64,000 bases of DNA from an uncultured Pseudoteredinibacter sp. (GCF_947500695.1 NZ_CANMSS010000012.1:1-64000); one strand, 5' to 3'. Positions 32,432-41,985 are shown, counted from the stretch's first letter. Notes: generated by a model from the letters alone, not told the origin. Translations and numbers: made by a program.

Positions 32432-32626
32432 GGGCTTTGATTCCTGAGTTATTGAGAATATGAGCCTAAGATATCGCCGACAAGGTCAAAGCCAGGTGAA
32501 ATTATCACGATAATTTGGGAAAGCCCTTGTATCTGCTGATTTACATCAAAGGTGTTTCGCCGCCAACAAGACACAATGCCTGCCCTGTAAACCAAGTGCT
32601 TTAATCATTACAAAAGGAAAACGGTT

Positions 32627-34027
32627 TTGCTTCGAGTGATAAGTGTACTGCTGCTGGGTCTGTTGTTGCCTGGCTTGGCTCAGGCTTCAGATAGCCCAGG
32701 TCAGTTAATGGATCTAACCCAGCACTGGGTTGGCTATGCGGCTATCGCCGTATTTGTAGTGGCCTATACCTTGGTGATATTTGAAGAGCAGTTGCATATG
32801 CGCAAGTCTAAGCCAGTGCTACTGGCGGCCGCTGTGATATGGGTGATGGTAGCCATAGTCTACCGCCACCATGGTGATTCCCATCTGGTCGAATCGGCTA
32901 TTCGGCACAATTTTTTAGAATTTACCGAGCTGTTCTTTTTCCTTCTAGTGGCAATGACCTATATAAATGCCATGCTGGAGCGTGGGGTATTCGAAGCCTT
33001 GCGAGCCTGGTTGGTACTAAAAGGTTTTAGTTATAGGGCACTGTTCTGGTTGACGGGTGCCTTATCTTTTGTGATCTCCCCCGTGGCCGATAACCTAACA
33101 ACGGCTCTAATAATGTGTGCCGTTATCTTGGTGGTCGGTGAGGGCAAGCCGAGCTTTGTATCGATTGCTTGTATTAATGTAGTAGTGGCCGCCAATGCCG
33201 GTGGTGCCTTTAGCCCTTTTGGAGATATCACCACCCTAATGGTTTGGCAAAAGGGCGTTATCGAGTTCTTCGAATTCTTTGCCTTATTTGTGCCTTCATT
33301 AGTGAATTTCCTTGTGCCCGCTTTGATCATGCAGTTCGCGCTACCAAGCGGAAAACCACCGGCTGGCGATCATGAAGACGTCAGTATGAAGCATGGTGCG
33401 TTGGTAATCGTTGGATTGTTTCTGCTTACCATAGTTACCGCGGTGAGCTTTCATAACTTTCTACATATTCCACCTGTGTTTGGCATGATGGCAGGCCTCG
33501 CCTATTTAAAACTCTATGGTTATTCCCTACGCCGCCGCTCTTTAAGTTGGCACAGTGGCAGTGAAAATCCACCCGGCTCCCATGACGATCCCTTTAATTT
33601 TGATGTATTCGAAAAGATCGCTAAAGCAGAGTGGGATACGCTGTTCTTCTTTTATGGCGTGATCTTGGCCGTGGGTGGCCTTGGTTTTATTGGTTACCTG
33701 AGCTTAGCTTCCGGCTTTTCTTACGGCGAGCTAGGCCCTACTACATCCAATATTCTAGTAGGCTTTTTATCGGCAATTGTGGATAACATTCCCGTTATGT
33801 TTGCAGTGTTGACTATGAACCCTGAAATGTCGCACAACCAGTGGCTGTTGGTAACATTAACAGCTGGAGTTGGTGGTAGTATGTTATCCATTGGCTCCGC
33901 CGCTGGCGTTGCGTTAATGGGACAAGCTAGAGGGCAATATACTTTCTTTGGTCATTTGAAATGGACACCGGTGATTGCCTTAGGATATGGGGCGAGTATT
34001 TGGGTGCATCTATTGGTGAACGCGTAG
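32627..34027 (+). CDS. nhaD: NhaD-type Na+/H+ antiporter
   Basis: A 466-residue membrane protein with 12 or so spans and a likely signal-like first segment (MLRVISVLLLGLLLPGLAQA). Conserved NhaD features: SFVISPVADNLTTALIM, NAGGAFSPFGDITTLMVW, and GFLSAIVDNIPVMFAVLTM. The Asp residues in PVADNLT and SAIVDNIP are the ion-site acids. Start is TTG 32627 with AAAAGGAAA 8 bases upstream; GTG 32636 is possible. It exchanges cytoplasmic Na+ for protons and fits a saline habitat. Confidence 0.92.
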   Translation: MLRVISVLLLGLLLPGLAQASDSPGQLMDLTQHWVGYAAIAVFVVAYTLVIFEEQLHMRKSKPVLLAAAVIWVMVAIVYRHHGDSHLVESAIRHNFLEFTELFFFLLVAMTYINAMLERGVFEALRAWLVLKGFSYRALFWLTGALSFVISPVADNLTTALIMCAVILVVGEGKPSFVSIACINVVVAANAGGAFSPFGDITTLMVWQKGVIEFFEFFALFVPSLVNFLVPALIMQFALPSGKPPAGDHEDVSMKHGALVIVGLFLLTIVTAVSFHNFLHIPPVFGMMAGLAYLKLYGYSLRRRSLSWHSGSENPPGSHDDPFNFDVFEKIAKAEWDTLFFFYGVILAVGGLGFIGYLSLASGFSYGELGPTTSNILVGFLSAIVDNIPVMFAVLTMNPEMSHNQWLLVTLTAGVGGSMLSIGSAAGVALMGQARGQYTFFGHLKWTPVIALGYGASIWVHLLVNA

Positions 34028-34267
34028 AGTTGAATTGTGATTGGCTTGAGAGTGATTGGGCTCTTAAGCCTACTCTATTTAAGTTCCTCAATGGATTCCA
34101 TGTTATTTATGCCGCAATTGTTTCGTACTGCAGCGTGTTTTCGAACCTTGTGAGTTTGATTCGAAAATTTTGTTTGAGAGTTATCGCTTAAGACCAAGGT
34201 TCATTGTGGCGAGGGAAGACGCCATTCTTTTGTAGAATCTTGGCGGTAATAATATTGGGGAATTAAA

Positions 34268-34354
34268 TGGTACCGGAGGCCGGACTTGAACCGGCACGCT
34301 ATCGCTAGCATCGGATTTTGAATCCGACGTGTCTACCAATTTCACCACTCCGGC
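34268..34354 (-). tRNA. tRNA-Leu (anticodon CAA)
   Basis: On the minus strand the sequence starts GCCGGAG, has the D-loop region TGGTGAAATTGGTAGACAC, the anticodon stem-loop TCGGA-TTCAAAA-TCCGA with anticodon CAA, a long variable arm (GCTAGCGATAGCG), the T-arm GTTCAAGTC and a genome-encoded CCA. Length 87 bases. The long variable arm and discriminator A agree with leucine. Confidence 0.95.
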
Positions 34355-34549
34355 ACAGAGGGCGAACGCGGGTGCGTTGCTGAAAGAGGGCGTGATTATA
34401 ACAGTGACTTTTATGCCGTCAAGTATTTATTTTAATTGGTTTTTTTAAAGTGCTTGCTGCTGTCGTTTGAACTGCTACCATGGCCAGCCCTCTAAGAGCT
34501 AAGCTTGCCTTAGGGCTGTAATCCGGTAGTCATTCGAGTAGATCAAGCT

Positions 34550-35074
34550 ATGAGCGCCAAGTCGCACCGTTTAAATCGTAAAATTCATTTCTGGGGAGCC
34601 ATTATTTGTGCGCTGCCGGTTTTGATTATGATTGGCTCGGGGGTATTGCTGCTGCTTAAGAAGGAAAGTGATTGGATTCAGCCGCCTACGATTAAAGGTA
34701 ATAAGGGTGAGCCTACTCTGGCCTATGTGAATATATTGGCTAAGGCCCAAGCTGAACCTTTATTGGAAGTTGAGAGCTGGCAGGATATTAAGCGCTTAGA
34801 CGTTCGCCCTAGTAAGGGAGTGATAAAGCTGCAGAGCCGCAATGGCTATGAAATGCAGTTGGATCAACAAAGTGGCGAGGTATTGCATATTGATTTTCGC
34901 CGCTCAGATGTAATTGAGGCGATTCACGACGGTAGTTTCTTTCATGATGCCGCTAAGTTGGGCTTATTTTTGCCGGCATCGATTATCTTATTTACCCTTT
35001 GGGTGACTGGGATGTATCTCTTTATTATCACCTTGCAGGCTAGAGCGCGGAAGCGGCGTCGGATAGGTAAGTAG
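34550..35074 (+). CDS. PepSY-associated membrane protein
   Basis: A 174-residue protein with an N-terminal span (residues about 12-34, FWGAIICALPVLIMIGSGVLLLL after the RKIHFW motif), a periplasmic domain resembling PepSY (WQDIKRLDVRPSKGVIKLQSRNGYEMQLDQQSGEVL), and a C-terminal span (about 143-164). The HDGSFFHDAAK motif is shared with PepSY-TM proteins. These small proteins occur beside TonB receptors and iron reductases, as here, though the receptor is on the other strand. Confidence 0.82.
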   Translation: MSAKSHRLNRKIHFWGAIICALPVLIMIGSGVLLLLKKESDWIQPPTIKGNKGEPTLAYVNILAKAQAEPLLEVESWQDIKRLDVRPSKGVIKLQSRNGYEMQLDQQSGEVLHIDFRRSDVIEAIHDGSFFHDAAKLGLFLPASIILFTLWVTGMYLFIITLQARARKRRRIGK

Positions 35075-35088
35075 TAATTCAAGCACAT

Positions 35089-35313
35089 CGGCTTCGAAGT
35101 GGGGTCAGAACCCATGGGTTCTGACCCCGTTTGGTAGAAGTTTGGTGGTTCAGCCGTTGCGATCTTTCTTAGTTTGTTCTTTCTTAAAGCCCTTTGGGTG
35201 GATTTTATAAGTGCATTTTGAGTGTGTGGGCTTTGGTCGTGCCGGATAGTTTGGTGGGGGCTTAAGGTTCTCGGCTTCGAGGTGGGGTCAGAACCCATGG
35301 GTTCTGACCCCGT
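35089..35313. repeat. Pair of REP-like palindromes as a direct repeat
   Basis: A 28-base perfect palindrome (GGGGTCAGAACCC joined to its complement) occurs at 35101-35128 and again at 35284-35311. The preceding 12 bases (TCGGCTTCGA.GT) and following CGT are also shared, giving two copies of about 42 bp in direct orientation, 183 bases apart. This GGGGTCAG/CTGACCCC form resembles REP sequences mobilised by REP-associated Y1 transposases. No transposase gene is in the window. They lie between convergent gene ends and could serve as terminators. Confidence 0.85.
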
Positions 35314-35325
35314 GTTTTTTGGGGC

Positions 35326-37425
35326 TTACCAGCTTAGGTCGATGCCGATGCTGATGCCTCGGCCGGGTTCGTTGATGCCGGAGCCGTGGCTGCGGTAGGC
35401 TTTGTCGCTGATATTGTTTAGATCCAGATACCAATGCCCTTTGGCCTTTAAAAATGTCTGGCTGAGTTTATGGCTGCTGCGAAGGTTGATTACCGTGTAA
35501 GCCGGAGTGCCTCCCGGTGGAATGCGTTCATCATCCTCCAAATCGGCGGGGCTTAAGTGGTCGGCTTTGGCGCTGTGGCGTATTTCCAATTCGACTTGGT
35601 GACCTGGGACCTGCCATTGCACCGCAAGTAATCCGCTTGAGGGCATGCTGCGGCTAAAATATTGATCGCTTTCAAAATCTGGCAAACTTTGTTCACCTTG
35701 TACCCAGCTGCTATTGCCTTTTAGTGACCAGTTTGAGTTTAGGCGCCAGAGCCAGCTGGCCTCAAAACCATGCATAAAGCCACTGGAGCTATTGGCTTTG
35801 CTAACCTCGGTTAAACCATCAACAATGCGGCCAGTGGGCGTGCTGGTAATGTAGTCTTCAATATCGGTATGGAAGGTGTTGAGCTGCCACATTAGGCCGC
35901 TATCACTGGCAAGGTTTGACCAACGTATAGCCGCTTCTGTGGTAAGAAAATGTTCGGGATCTAGATTCAAAGCCGCGATTTCAGTTTCATTGCTACGGCT
36001 TTTTCCGAAACGACTTAAATCGGCAATATTAGGTGCGCGAAAAGCTTGGCTTATTCCAAACCAGGCTTGCCATGGGCTGCTGATGGGCTGCCAAAGCAGC
36101 TTAATGCTGCTGGAAGTGTTACTCCAATCTTGATCGTAACTGGCGGCATTAGCGCTGCTAGGATCTTCAAAGCGGCCGATATAGGCGCTAACCCAGGTAT
36201 AACGACTGCCCAGTTGCCATTGCCAGTCGTCGCTGATGTCGTAATGCCACTGGGCATAAATGCCGACTTGGCTAAAGCGGCTATCGTCACCAATAGGGCC
36301 TTGGATTCTTTCGCGTAGTAGATCGCCTTGCTGGTCGAGCTCCTCACGGCTGCTGTCAACAAGGTCGCGATAAATATCTAAACCATAGGTAAAGCGGTGA
36401 GCGCCTAGCTGGCTATGCAGTTGAATATCTAGGCCGCTCATGCGTGAATCGAAGCGCTCCATGATCCATTCACCATTACTTTTTTGGCGTTCGCCAAACT
36501 CTAGCCATTGCTGATTCGACAGTGTGATCTCGGCCCTTTGCAACCAATTGACTTCGGGCTCGCCAATAAGTTTGATATAGCCAAAGCGGCGTTGCTGATC
36601 TTTGCTGCGGTGCAAATCATTGCCAACACTCGTGCCAGCAAAGCTCTTTGCAAATATTGTGGAGTGTGTGCGCCAAACATCATCCTGCTTAAGGTTTTGG
36701 TAAAGCGCTTGTAGCTGCCAATGGCTATTGAGTTGTTTTAGATATTTAAAATCATAGCTTTGTTCTTGGTAGCCGCTGGTAGCTAATTTACCTAAATCGG
36801 CCGCTTCTATATTGCCAAAATCTTTATAGCTAAAGCCCGCTAATAAGCCCCAGTCCTCACCGTGCCCAATATCCAGTTGAGTGCGGCTGCGCAAACTGTG
36901 CTCGGCACTATTCCAACGCAGTTGCTGGCCTAAGGTGGCGCTAAATACATTGGCACTAAAACGGCTTGGCTCTTTACTGTGTAAATTTAAGGTGCCGCCT
37001 ATAGCATCGCTGCCATACAGCACAGAGGCGGGGCCATTTATTAGCTCTAAGCCGGACAAGCCTTGGCTATCTATCAAGCCAAAATATTCACTAGGACCAT
37101 CACGGTAGACCGAGTTGTTGTAGCGCACCCCATCAATCAAGGCCAGCGTGCGATAGCCCGTAAAACCACGAATAAACGGCGAGCCATGCCCATTGGCTGT
37201 CTTTTGTACGCTAACACCAGGCAATCCAGCAAGGGATTCCGGCAGGTTACGGCTTTGCCTAAGTGATTCCTCACTTACGCTGTAGCTCGCATAGGGCAGA
37301 TCTTCCAGTAAGGCTTGCTGGCGGGCCGCAGTAACTAAGACTTCATCAATAAGTGGCTCAGCGTGGGAAGAACTGGCTGCTATCGCTGCGCTGAGCAGGC
37401 TAAGCAGCAGGGGGCGTTGGTGCAT
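35326..37425 (-). CDS. TonB-dependent outer-membrane receptor
   Basis: A 699-residue protein with a signal peptide (cleavage near SSHA-EP), a TonB box (DEVLVTA, residues about 27-33), the plug domain with PGVSVQKTANGHGSPFIRGF and GPASVLYGSDAIGGTLNL, and a C-terminal barrel ending in aromatic SIGIDLSW. A 19-base Fur-box match lies 157 bases upstream, so iron control is likely. The close relation to cobalamin/haem/siderophore receptors cannot be resolved by eye; catecholate siderophore or haem are plausible. Confidence 0.9.
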   Translation of the reverse strand: MHQRPLLLSLLSAAIAASSSHAEPLIDEVLVTAARQQALLEDLPYASYSVSEESLRQSRNLPESLAGLPGVSVQKTANGHGSPFIRGFTGYRTLALIDGVRYNNSVYRDGPSEYFGLIDSQGLSGLELINGPASVLYGSDAIGGTLNLHSKEPSRFSANVFSATLGQQLRWNSAEHSLRSRTQLDIGHGEDWGLLAGFSYKDFGNIEAADLGKLATSGYQEQSYDFKYLKQLNSHWQLQALYQNLKQDDVWRTHSTIFAKSFAGTSVGNDLHRSKDQQRRFGYIKLIGEPEVNWLQRAEITLSNQQWLEFGERQKSNGEWIMERFDSRMSGLDIQLHSQLGAHRFTYGLDIYRDLVDSSREELDQQGDLLRERIQGPIGDDSRFSQVGIYAQWHYDISDDWQWQLGSRYTWVSAYIGRFEDPSSANAASYDQDWSNTSSSIKLLWQPISSPWQAWFGISQAFRAPNIADLSRFGKSRSNETEIAALNLDPEHFLTTEAAIRWSNLASDSGLMWQLNTFHTDIEDYITSTPTGRIVDGLTEVSKANSSSGFMHGFEASWLWRLNSNWSLKGNSSWVQGEQSLPDFESDQYFSRSMPSSGLLAVQWQVPGHQVELEIRHSAKADHLSPADLEDDERIPPGGTPAYTVINLRSSHKLSQTFLKAKGHWYLDLNNISDKAYRSHGSGINEPGRGISIGIDLSW

Positions 37426-37581
37426 AAAACTCTTGTGCTGGTTCGGAATACAAGTCTGAAGCCCGCTATTTTAAAGGCTTCTGGCTAGCTAGGGATATAG
37501 CCCTGCAAGCGTTTCGGCCCGGCACTATAACGCTTTGTAGACAAAAGTACATGGGAATTAAAATAAATTACAAATGCTATT

Positions 37582-37600
37582 GATATGGATTCTCATTATC
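37582..37600. promoter_or_regulatory. Fur box
   Basis: GATATGGATTCTCATTATC matches 15 of 19 positions of the GATAATGATAATCATTATC consensus. It lies between the divergent TonB receptor and outer-membrane barrel genes. Confidence 0.65.
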
Positions 37601-37710
37601 TGTACCATTCCGCCAAATTCTGCTATGCCCACATAAAAATTAGTGATTAAAGCCCAAAAAGAGGCAGAAGGCTGGCTCAAAGATTCAATAAATGAGGATT
37701 GGAGATCAAT

Positions 37711-38679
37711 ATGAAAATTAAACTGCTAGCAGCTGCAGTCGCTGCTGCGGTTGTTGCCCCAAGTGCAATGGCTGGCGAAAATCTATGGTTGTACACCAAG
37801 GGTACTGATACACGCCCTGAAGGCAGCTTTGAATTCAAAGTGAGTGATATTTGGCGTAAGGGTAAAAACTCTGGCAACTACGATTTTCACGATATTCGTC
37901 CGGAAATCGAATACGGTATTACCGATAAGTTGAGCTTGAGTGTTGAAGGTATGATCTTCCACCACGACTATCGCGTAACCGATTGCATGGGCCCTATGAT
38001 TGAAACCCAAGGCGGCACTTGTACTGAAGATGAAGAAGGTGTTGAAGATCCTGGTCCTGGTTTTAAAGACACTCAGTTTGGTGGCTACGAAATTGGATTG
38101 AAGTACAACGTCCTAAGCCCATATAAAGATGACTTTGGTTTGTCCTTGGGGGTGGGTTACGAGCGTCGTGACAAGTACCGCTTAGACGGTGCTGACATTG
38201 ATCAGGACTCTTTCACTTTTACCACTTTCTTACAGAAAGACTTTTTGGATGACACTTTAGTTTTTGCACTGAATGTAAAAACTGAATTTGAACGTCGTAA
38301 GTCTCCTGGTGTTTTGGAAGAAGAAATTGCCGTTGATGCATCGGCTGCGGTTTCTTACCGTGTTGCGCCTAACTGGTTTGTGGGTTTGGAATTCCGTCAC
38401 CAGTCTGATTATCTAAACCCAGAAGAAGAAGGTGAGTTCGATCCTACCTTGAAGCGTTCTAGCTTTGATTTAAGCGACTTCCGCATTGGTACTCAGCACC
38501 AAAACGGTAACTACTTTGGCCCAACTATTCACTACGCTCAGCAGAAGTGGTGGGTAACAGCTGGTGCATTGTGGCAGGTTGCTGGTGGTGGTTCTTGGCA
38601 CTCATTCAGCAATAACAACCGTAACTGGGATGAGCACGAGAAGGTGCACATCGGCTTTATTTACGGTTACGAATTCTAA
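37711..38679 (+). CDS. Outer-membrane beta-barrel protein, DUF6662-like
   Basis: 322 residues from ATG 37711 (an in-frame TTG at 37699 is less likely because GGAG fits the ATG). The signal peptide ends near PSAMA-GE. The mature start ENLWLYTKGTDTRPEGSFEFKVSDI with HDIRPEIEYGITDKLSLSVEG is recognised as the DUF6662 pattern, found next to FMN-binding and ApbE genes. It ends in the aromatic IYGYEF for barrel insertion. Its role is unknown, possibly as a pore or sensor for the adjacent electron-transfer genes. Confidence 0.75.
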   Translation: MKIKLLAAAVAAAVVAPSAMAGENLWLYTKGTDTRPEGSFEFKVSDIWRKGKNSGNYDFHDIRPEIEYGITDKLSLSVEGMIFHHDYRVTDCMGPMIETQGGTCTEDEEGVEDPGPGFKDTQFGGYEIGLKYNVLSPYKDDFGLSLGVGYERRDKYRLDGADIDQDSFTFTTFLQKDFLDDTLVFALNVKTEFERRKSPGVLEEEIAVDASAAVSYRVAPNWFVGLEFRHQSDYLNPEEEGEFDPTLKRSSFDLSDFRIGTQHQNGNYFGPTIHYAQQKWWVTAGALWQVAGGGSWHSFSNNNRNWDEHEKVHIGFIYGYEF

Positions 38680-38706
38680 GTTTCCCCTCAATGATGCTTA
38701 GTTTGG

Positions 38707-38759
38707 GCAGCTTTTTAATCAATTAGAAAGCTGCTTTACTCTTGGGGCCCTCGGCCCCA
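38707..38759 (+). terminator. Two stacked hairpins after the barrel gene
   Basis: GCAGCTTT pairs with AAAGCTGC (38707-38733), then GGGGCC-CTC-GGCCCC (38744-38758). T tracts are short, so this may weaken rather than stop transcription into the next gene. Confidence 0.5.
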
Positions 38760-38804
38760 TTAGTGTTTTATATTCTCTTATTTTATTTTCTTAGAGAGGT
38801 TCTT

Positions 38805-39344
38805 ATGGATAGGCGTTCATTTACCAAAATGGTGTCTTTACTTGCGGTCGGTACTTACTTGCCAGCCATCGAAGTCCATGCCAAAACCTATCTGACTATT
38901 GATCAAGCTCGCAAGCTATTGTGGGGCGATGAGGCAATGGAACAGATCCCGGTGACTTTGTCCGGTGAGCAGGTTAAGAGTATTAAAAAAGCTTCTAAAG
39001 TTCGTGTTCGCAACGATAAGTTGCAAGTCTGGAAAACCGAAAGCGGCGGCTGGTTTATCGTCGATCAGGTTATTGGTAAACACGAAAATATTGATCTAGC
39101 TTTCGCTTATGATCATGAAGGTAAAGTGATGGGTTTTGAAATTTTAACCTATCGTGAAACCTATGGTTACGAAGTGGCCAACCCTAAATGGAAGGCCCAA
39201 TTTAATGGCCTTGATTACAAAGAGCACCTTAAGCTTGATAAGCAAATTAAAAATATATCCGGTGCCACTCTCTCTTGTCGCCATATTACCGATGGCATCA
39301 ATCGCCTAAGTCACACTTGGGAACAGGTTCTTCGTCACCTATAA
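38805..39344 (+). CDS. Tat-exported FMN-binding-domain protein
   Basis: 179 residues from ATG 38805 (the reading frame is open from 38742, through the hairpin). The N-terminus MDRRSFTKM followed by SLLAVGTYLP is a twin-arginine signal. The FMN-binding domain ends in NISGATLSCRHITDG, in which Thr155 of SGAT is the expected covalent FMN attachment site. It is the likely substrate of the ApbE transferase encoded next. It probably acts in periplasmic electron transfer. Confidence 0.82.
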   Translation: MDRRSFTKMVSLLAVGTYLPAIEVHAKTYLTIDQARKLLWGDEAMEQIPVTLSGEQVKSIKKASKVRVRNDKLQVWKTESGGWFIVDQVIGKHENIDLAFAYDHEGKVMGFEILTYRETYGYEVANPKWKAQFNGLDYKEHLKLDKQIKNISGATLSCRHITDGINRLSHTWEQVLRHL

Positions 39345-39375
39345 TACGCGGCTGAAGTGATAGCCGAGTGATAAA

Positions 39376-40266
39376 ATGACAACAAACCGAATTAATCGGT
39401 GTAAGCCTTTGCTGGGTACTTATGTGGATGTATCCATAGAGGCTGATCTGGATGATGAAGAAATATTAGATCTCAGTATCGATGCCTTTTCAGCGATCGC
39501 TGAGGTGCATGAAGGTCTGGGTTTTCACAATCCGGATAGTGAGCTGTCTGAGATAAACCGTTGGGCTTTGTTAGGCATCGAAGATCCGATTGCGATCTCA
39601 GAAGATATGCGCAGAGTTATGGGCTTGGCGCTTTCGCTTAGTGAAGCCAGTGATGGTTTATTTGATGTCACTATTGCGCCACAACTCGTAGACCAAGGTT
39701 CTTTGCCGAATATACATCATGGCGCCATTATTGTGGGGTCGGGTGCTAGCGGATCGGCTGTTGCAGGTTCGGGTAATTGGGAAAACGTACACCTCAGTGA
39801 TGAGGGCTTGAGCTTCTCTGCTCCAGTGCTTATTGATCTGGGTGGCATTGCAAAAGGCTATGCCGTTGATAAAGCCATCGAGCGCATTGGTGCGGGTAAA
39901 ATGGATGCCGATGTAAAGTTGAATATCAATGCTGGCGGTGATCTGTATTTAAGTCATTGGGAAGAAGAAACGGTGGGTGTGCGCTACCCGGATGAGCCCA
40001 ATAAAAATCATAAAATGCCCATGTTGGCGCCAGCTTTGGCTACCAGCGCTTGTTATTTTACCGAACAAGACAGTGTGATGATTCACCCAAAAAGCGGTGA
40101 GGCCACAGTGCGAGGCTATAGTGTTTCAGTCTTTGCCGAGCAATGCATGTTAGCCGATGCGCTAACTAAATTGGCATTTTTGAACCCGAGGGATACCCGA
40201 GTCATTCGCCAATATAAAGGCCGCGCCTTTATGTTAGATAGCCACAATGGCTTGCTTGAGTTGTAA
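39376..40266 (+). CDS. apbE: FAD:protein FMN transferase (ApbE)
   Basis: A 296-residue ApbE-family protein: LLGTYVDVSIE at the start, HNPDSELSEIN, DGLFDVTIAPQL, DLGGIAKGYAVDKAIE, NAGGDL and the metal/nucleotide motif SVSVFAEQCMLADALTKLAFL. It adds FMN from FAD to Thr in exported flavoproteins and probably modifies the neighbour at 38805. No signal peptide or lipobox is seen, which is unusual since many ApbE proteins are periplasmic. Confidence 0.9.
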   Translation: MTTNRINRCKPLLGTYVDVSIEADLDDEEILDLSIDAFSAIAEVHEGLGFHNPDSELSEINRWALLGIEDPIAISEDMRRVMGLALSLSEASDGLFDVTIAPQLVDQGSLPNIHHGAIIVGSGASGSAVAGSGNWENVHLSDEGLSFSAPVLIDLGGIAKGYAVDKAIERIGAGKMDADVKLNINAGGDLYLSHWEEETVGVRYPDEPNKNHKMPMLAPALATSACYFTEQDSVMIHPKSGEATVRGYSVSVFAEQCMLADALTKLAFLNPRDTRVIRQYKGRAFMLDSHNGLLEL

Positions 40267-40317
40267 GGCTCGCATAGCGTAATTTAGATAATCGCGAATC
40301 ATAAAAGTACCTAAGCT

Positions 40318-40821
40318 ATGGCTTATATAGATGTAAGAATTCCAACAAGCTATCGTCGCCTGCTATATCTCGCTCTTGCGGTGAGCTGGGTGACAGGTAT
40401 CGCCTTTTTTATTCTCAGTCGCTTTATTACCGTGGAAGGTGATTTTGGTCCTGAAAAGCATCCCTTACAATTTCCCACTCTAATGGTGCATGGCGCGGCG
40501 GCCTTTATCGTGATGATGGGCTATGGTGCTGTTATGATGAATCATGTCTCGGCGACATGGCGTCTTCAGCGTTTGCGGGGCTTTGGTATCACTTTGCTTG
40601 TGGTATTGCTGTTTCAGGTGATCAGTGCCTATTTATTGTATTACCTATCGAGCGATGAGATTCGTGGTGTATTTGCCAATCTTCACGCCCTAGTAGGGCT
40701 AAGCTTCCCTCTTATATTAACTATCCATATTGTTACCGGTCGTCGCCAGCGTGCTCAGATGCAGGCTCAGCTCGAGGCGCGTAAAGCGGCCCGTAAACAA
40801 CAGCAAGCGGCAGCGGCATAG
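40318..40821 (+). CDS. Small cytochrome b-like membrane protein
   Basis: A 167-residue protein with four spans (about 15-33, 55-75, 88-109 and 119-140). Histidines lie in positions suited to haem ligation: MVHGAA, MNHVSA, NLHALVG and TIHIVTG. The architecture resembles cytochrome b561/DUF4405-like haem proteins that feed electrons across the inner membrane. It could supply electrons to the FMN-binding protein of the same operon. It ends in a charged, Ala/Gln-rich tail. Confidence 0.7.
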   Translation: MAYIDVRIPTSYRRLLYLALAVSWVTGIAFFILSRFITVEGDFGPEKHPLQFPTLMVHGAAAFIVMMGYGAVMMNHVSATWRLQRLRGFGITLLVVLLFQVISAYLLYYLSSDEIRGVFANLHALVGLSFPLILTIHIVTGRRQRAQMQAQLEARKAARKQQQAAAA

Positions 40822-40917
40822 CAAAGCTGGTATTTGCGCTCAATAGCCGCGCTACTCGTAGCCAAAGCCTCGCTTTTGATATACTCTGCGCTGCTTTTTT
40901 AAACTGCAGTGCTTATC

Positions 40918-41985
40918 ATGCGTCGCCAAGATTTTTACTACGATTTACCCGAACAGCTTATCGCCAAGCAGCCAGCGGCTGAGCGACGTGGCAGCCGTTT
41001 GTTATGCCTAGATGGCCCAAGCGGAAACTTAGACCACCAGCAATTCCCAGATTTATTAGATCAGCTCAATGAGGGAGATCTAATGGTGTTTAATAACACC
41101 CGTGTTATTCCGGCGCGTGTGTTTGGGCAGAAGGCGACCGGTGGCAAGGTAGAAATCTTAGTCGAGAGAATAGTCTCGCCTAAACAAGTTCTGGCTCATA
41201 CCCGCGCCAATAAAAGCCCTAAGGCTGGCAATATCATCATATTGCAAGATGGTAGCGAAGTGACCGTCACTGGGCGTCAGGGCGCCTTGTTCGAGTTGGA
41301 CTTTGGTGGGCAAGAGGTGCTCCCCGTGCTTGAGGCCATTGGCCATATGCCGCTGCCGCCTTATATTGATCGCGCTGATGTGGATAGTGATAAAGAGCGT
41401 TATCAAACCGTTTATAGCGATGAGGAAAAAGCTGGGGCTGTGGCAGCTCCTACAGCGGGGTTGCATTTTGACGATGAATTATTGGCTGCCATAAAAGCTA
41501 AAGGCGTGGATTTAGCTTTTGTTACTTTGCATGTTGGCGCCGGGACTTTTCAGCCGGTAAAGGTCGATGACATCCATCAGCATCAAATGCACAGCGAGGT
41601 TATGGAAGTTTCCAATGAGGTGTGTGAGCAGGTACTGCGTACCAAAGCCCGTGGTGGCAAGGTGGTGGCGGTAGGCACCACCTCAGTGCGTTGCTTGGAA
41701 TCCGCCGCCCAACAAAGTATTTCCCAGCTGATTGAGCCCATGCAGGGCGAGACCGATATTTTTATCTACCCCGGTTATCAATATAAGGTCGTGGATGCCT
41801 TGGTGACCAACTTCCACTTGCCTGAGTCTACCTTGATGATGCTGGTGTCGGCTTTTGCGGGTTATAAAAATACCATGTTGGCCTATCAAGAAGCGGTTGC
41901 CGAGGAGTATCGCTTCTTTAGTTATGGTGATGCGATGTTTATTCGCCATAACCCTGAGGCTATTAATGAAGTGCCAGGCCAATAA
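40918..41985 (+). CDS. queA: tRNA preQ1(34) S-adenosylmethionine ribosyltransferase-isomerase (QueA)
   Basis: 355 residues from ATG 40918 (in-frame GTG at 40909 is unlikely since MRRQDFYYDLPEQLIA is the normal start). The sequence follows QueA throughout: NNTRVIPARVFGQK, AAPTAGLHFD, VTLHVGAGTFQPV and the end FRFFSYGDAMFI-like region. It adds the ribosyl part of AdoMet to preQ1 at tRNA position 34, giving epoxyqueuosine. Next gene is tgt, the usual order. Confidence 0.96.
   Translation: MRRQDFYYDLPEQLIAKQPAAERRGSRLLCLDGPSGNLDHQQFPDLLDQLNEGDLMVFNNTRVIPARVFGQKATGGKVEILVERIVSPKQVLAHTRANKSPKAGNIIILQDGSEVTVTGRQGALFELDFGGQEVLPVLEAIGHMPLPPYIDRADVDSDKERYQTVYSDEEKAGAVAAPTAGLHFDDELLAAIKAKGVDLAFVTLHVGAGTFQPVKVDDIHQHQMHSEVMEVSNEVCEQVLRTKARGGKVVAVGTTSVRCLESAAQQSISQLIEPMQGETDIFIYPGYQYKVVDALVTNFHLPESTLMMLVSAFAGYKNTMLAYQEAVAEEYRFFSYGDAMFIRHNPEAINEVPGQ

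Noticed and set aside
33961..34191. A 76-residue frame after nhaD
   Set aside because: It starts inside nhaD in another frame and has no ribosome site or family features.
34942..35298. A minus-strand frame with the peptide GSDPTSKP twice
   Set aside because: The repeat in the peptide comes from the two REP-like palindromes; it also runs into the PepSY gene on the other strand.
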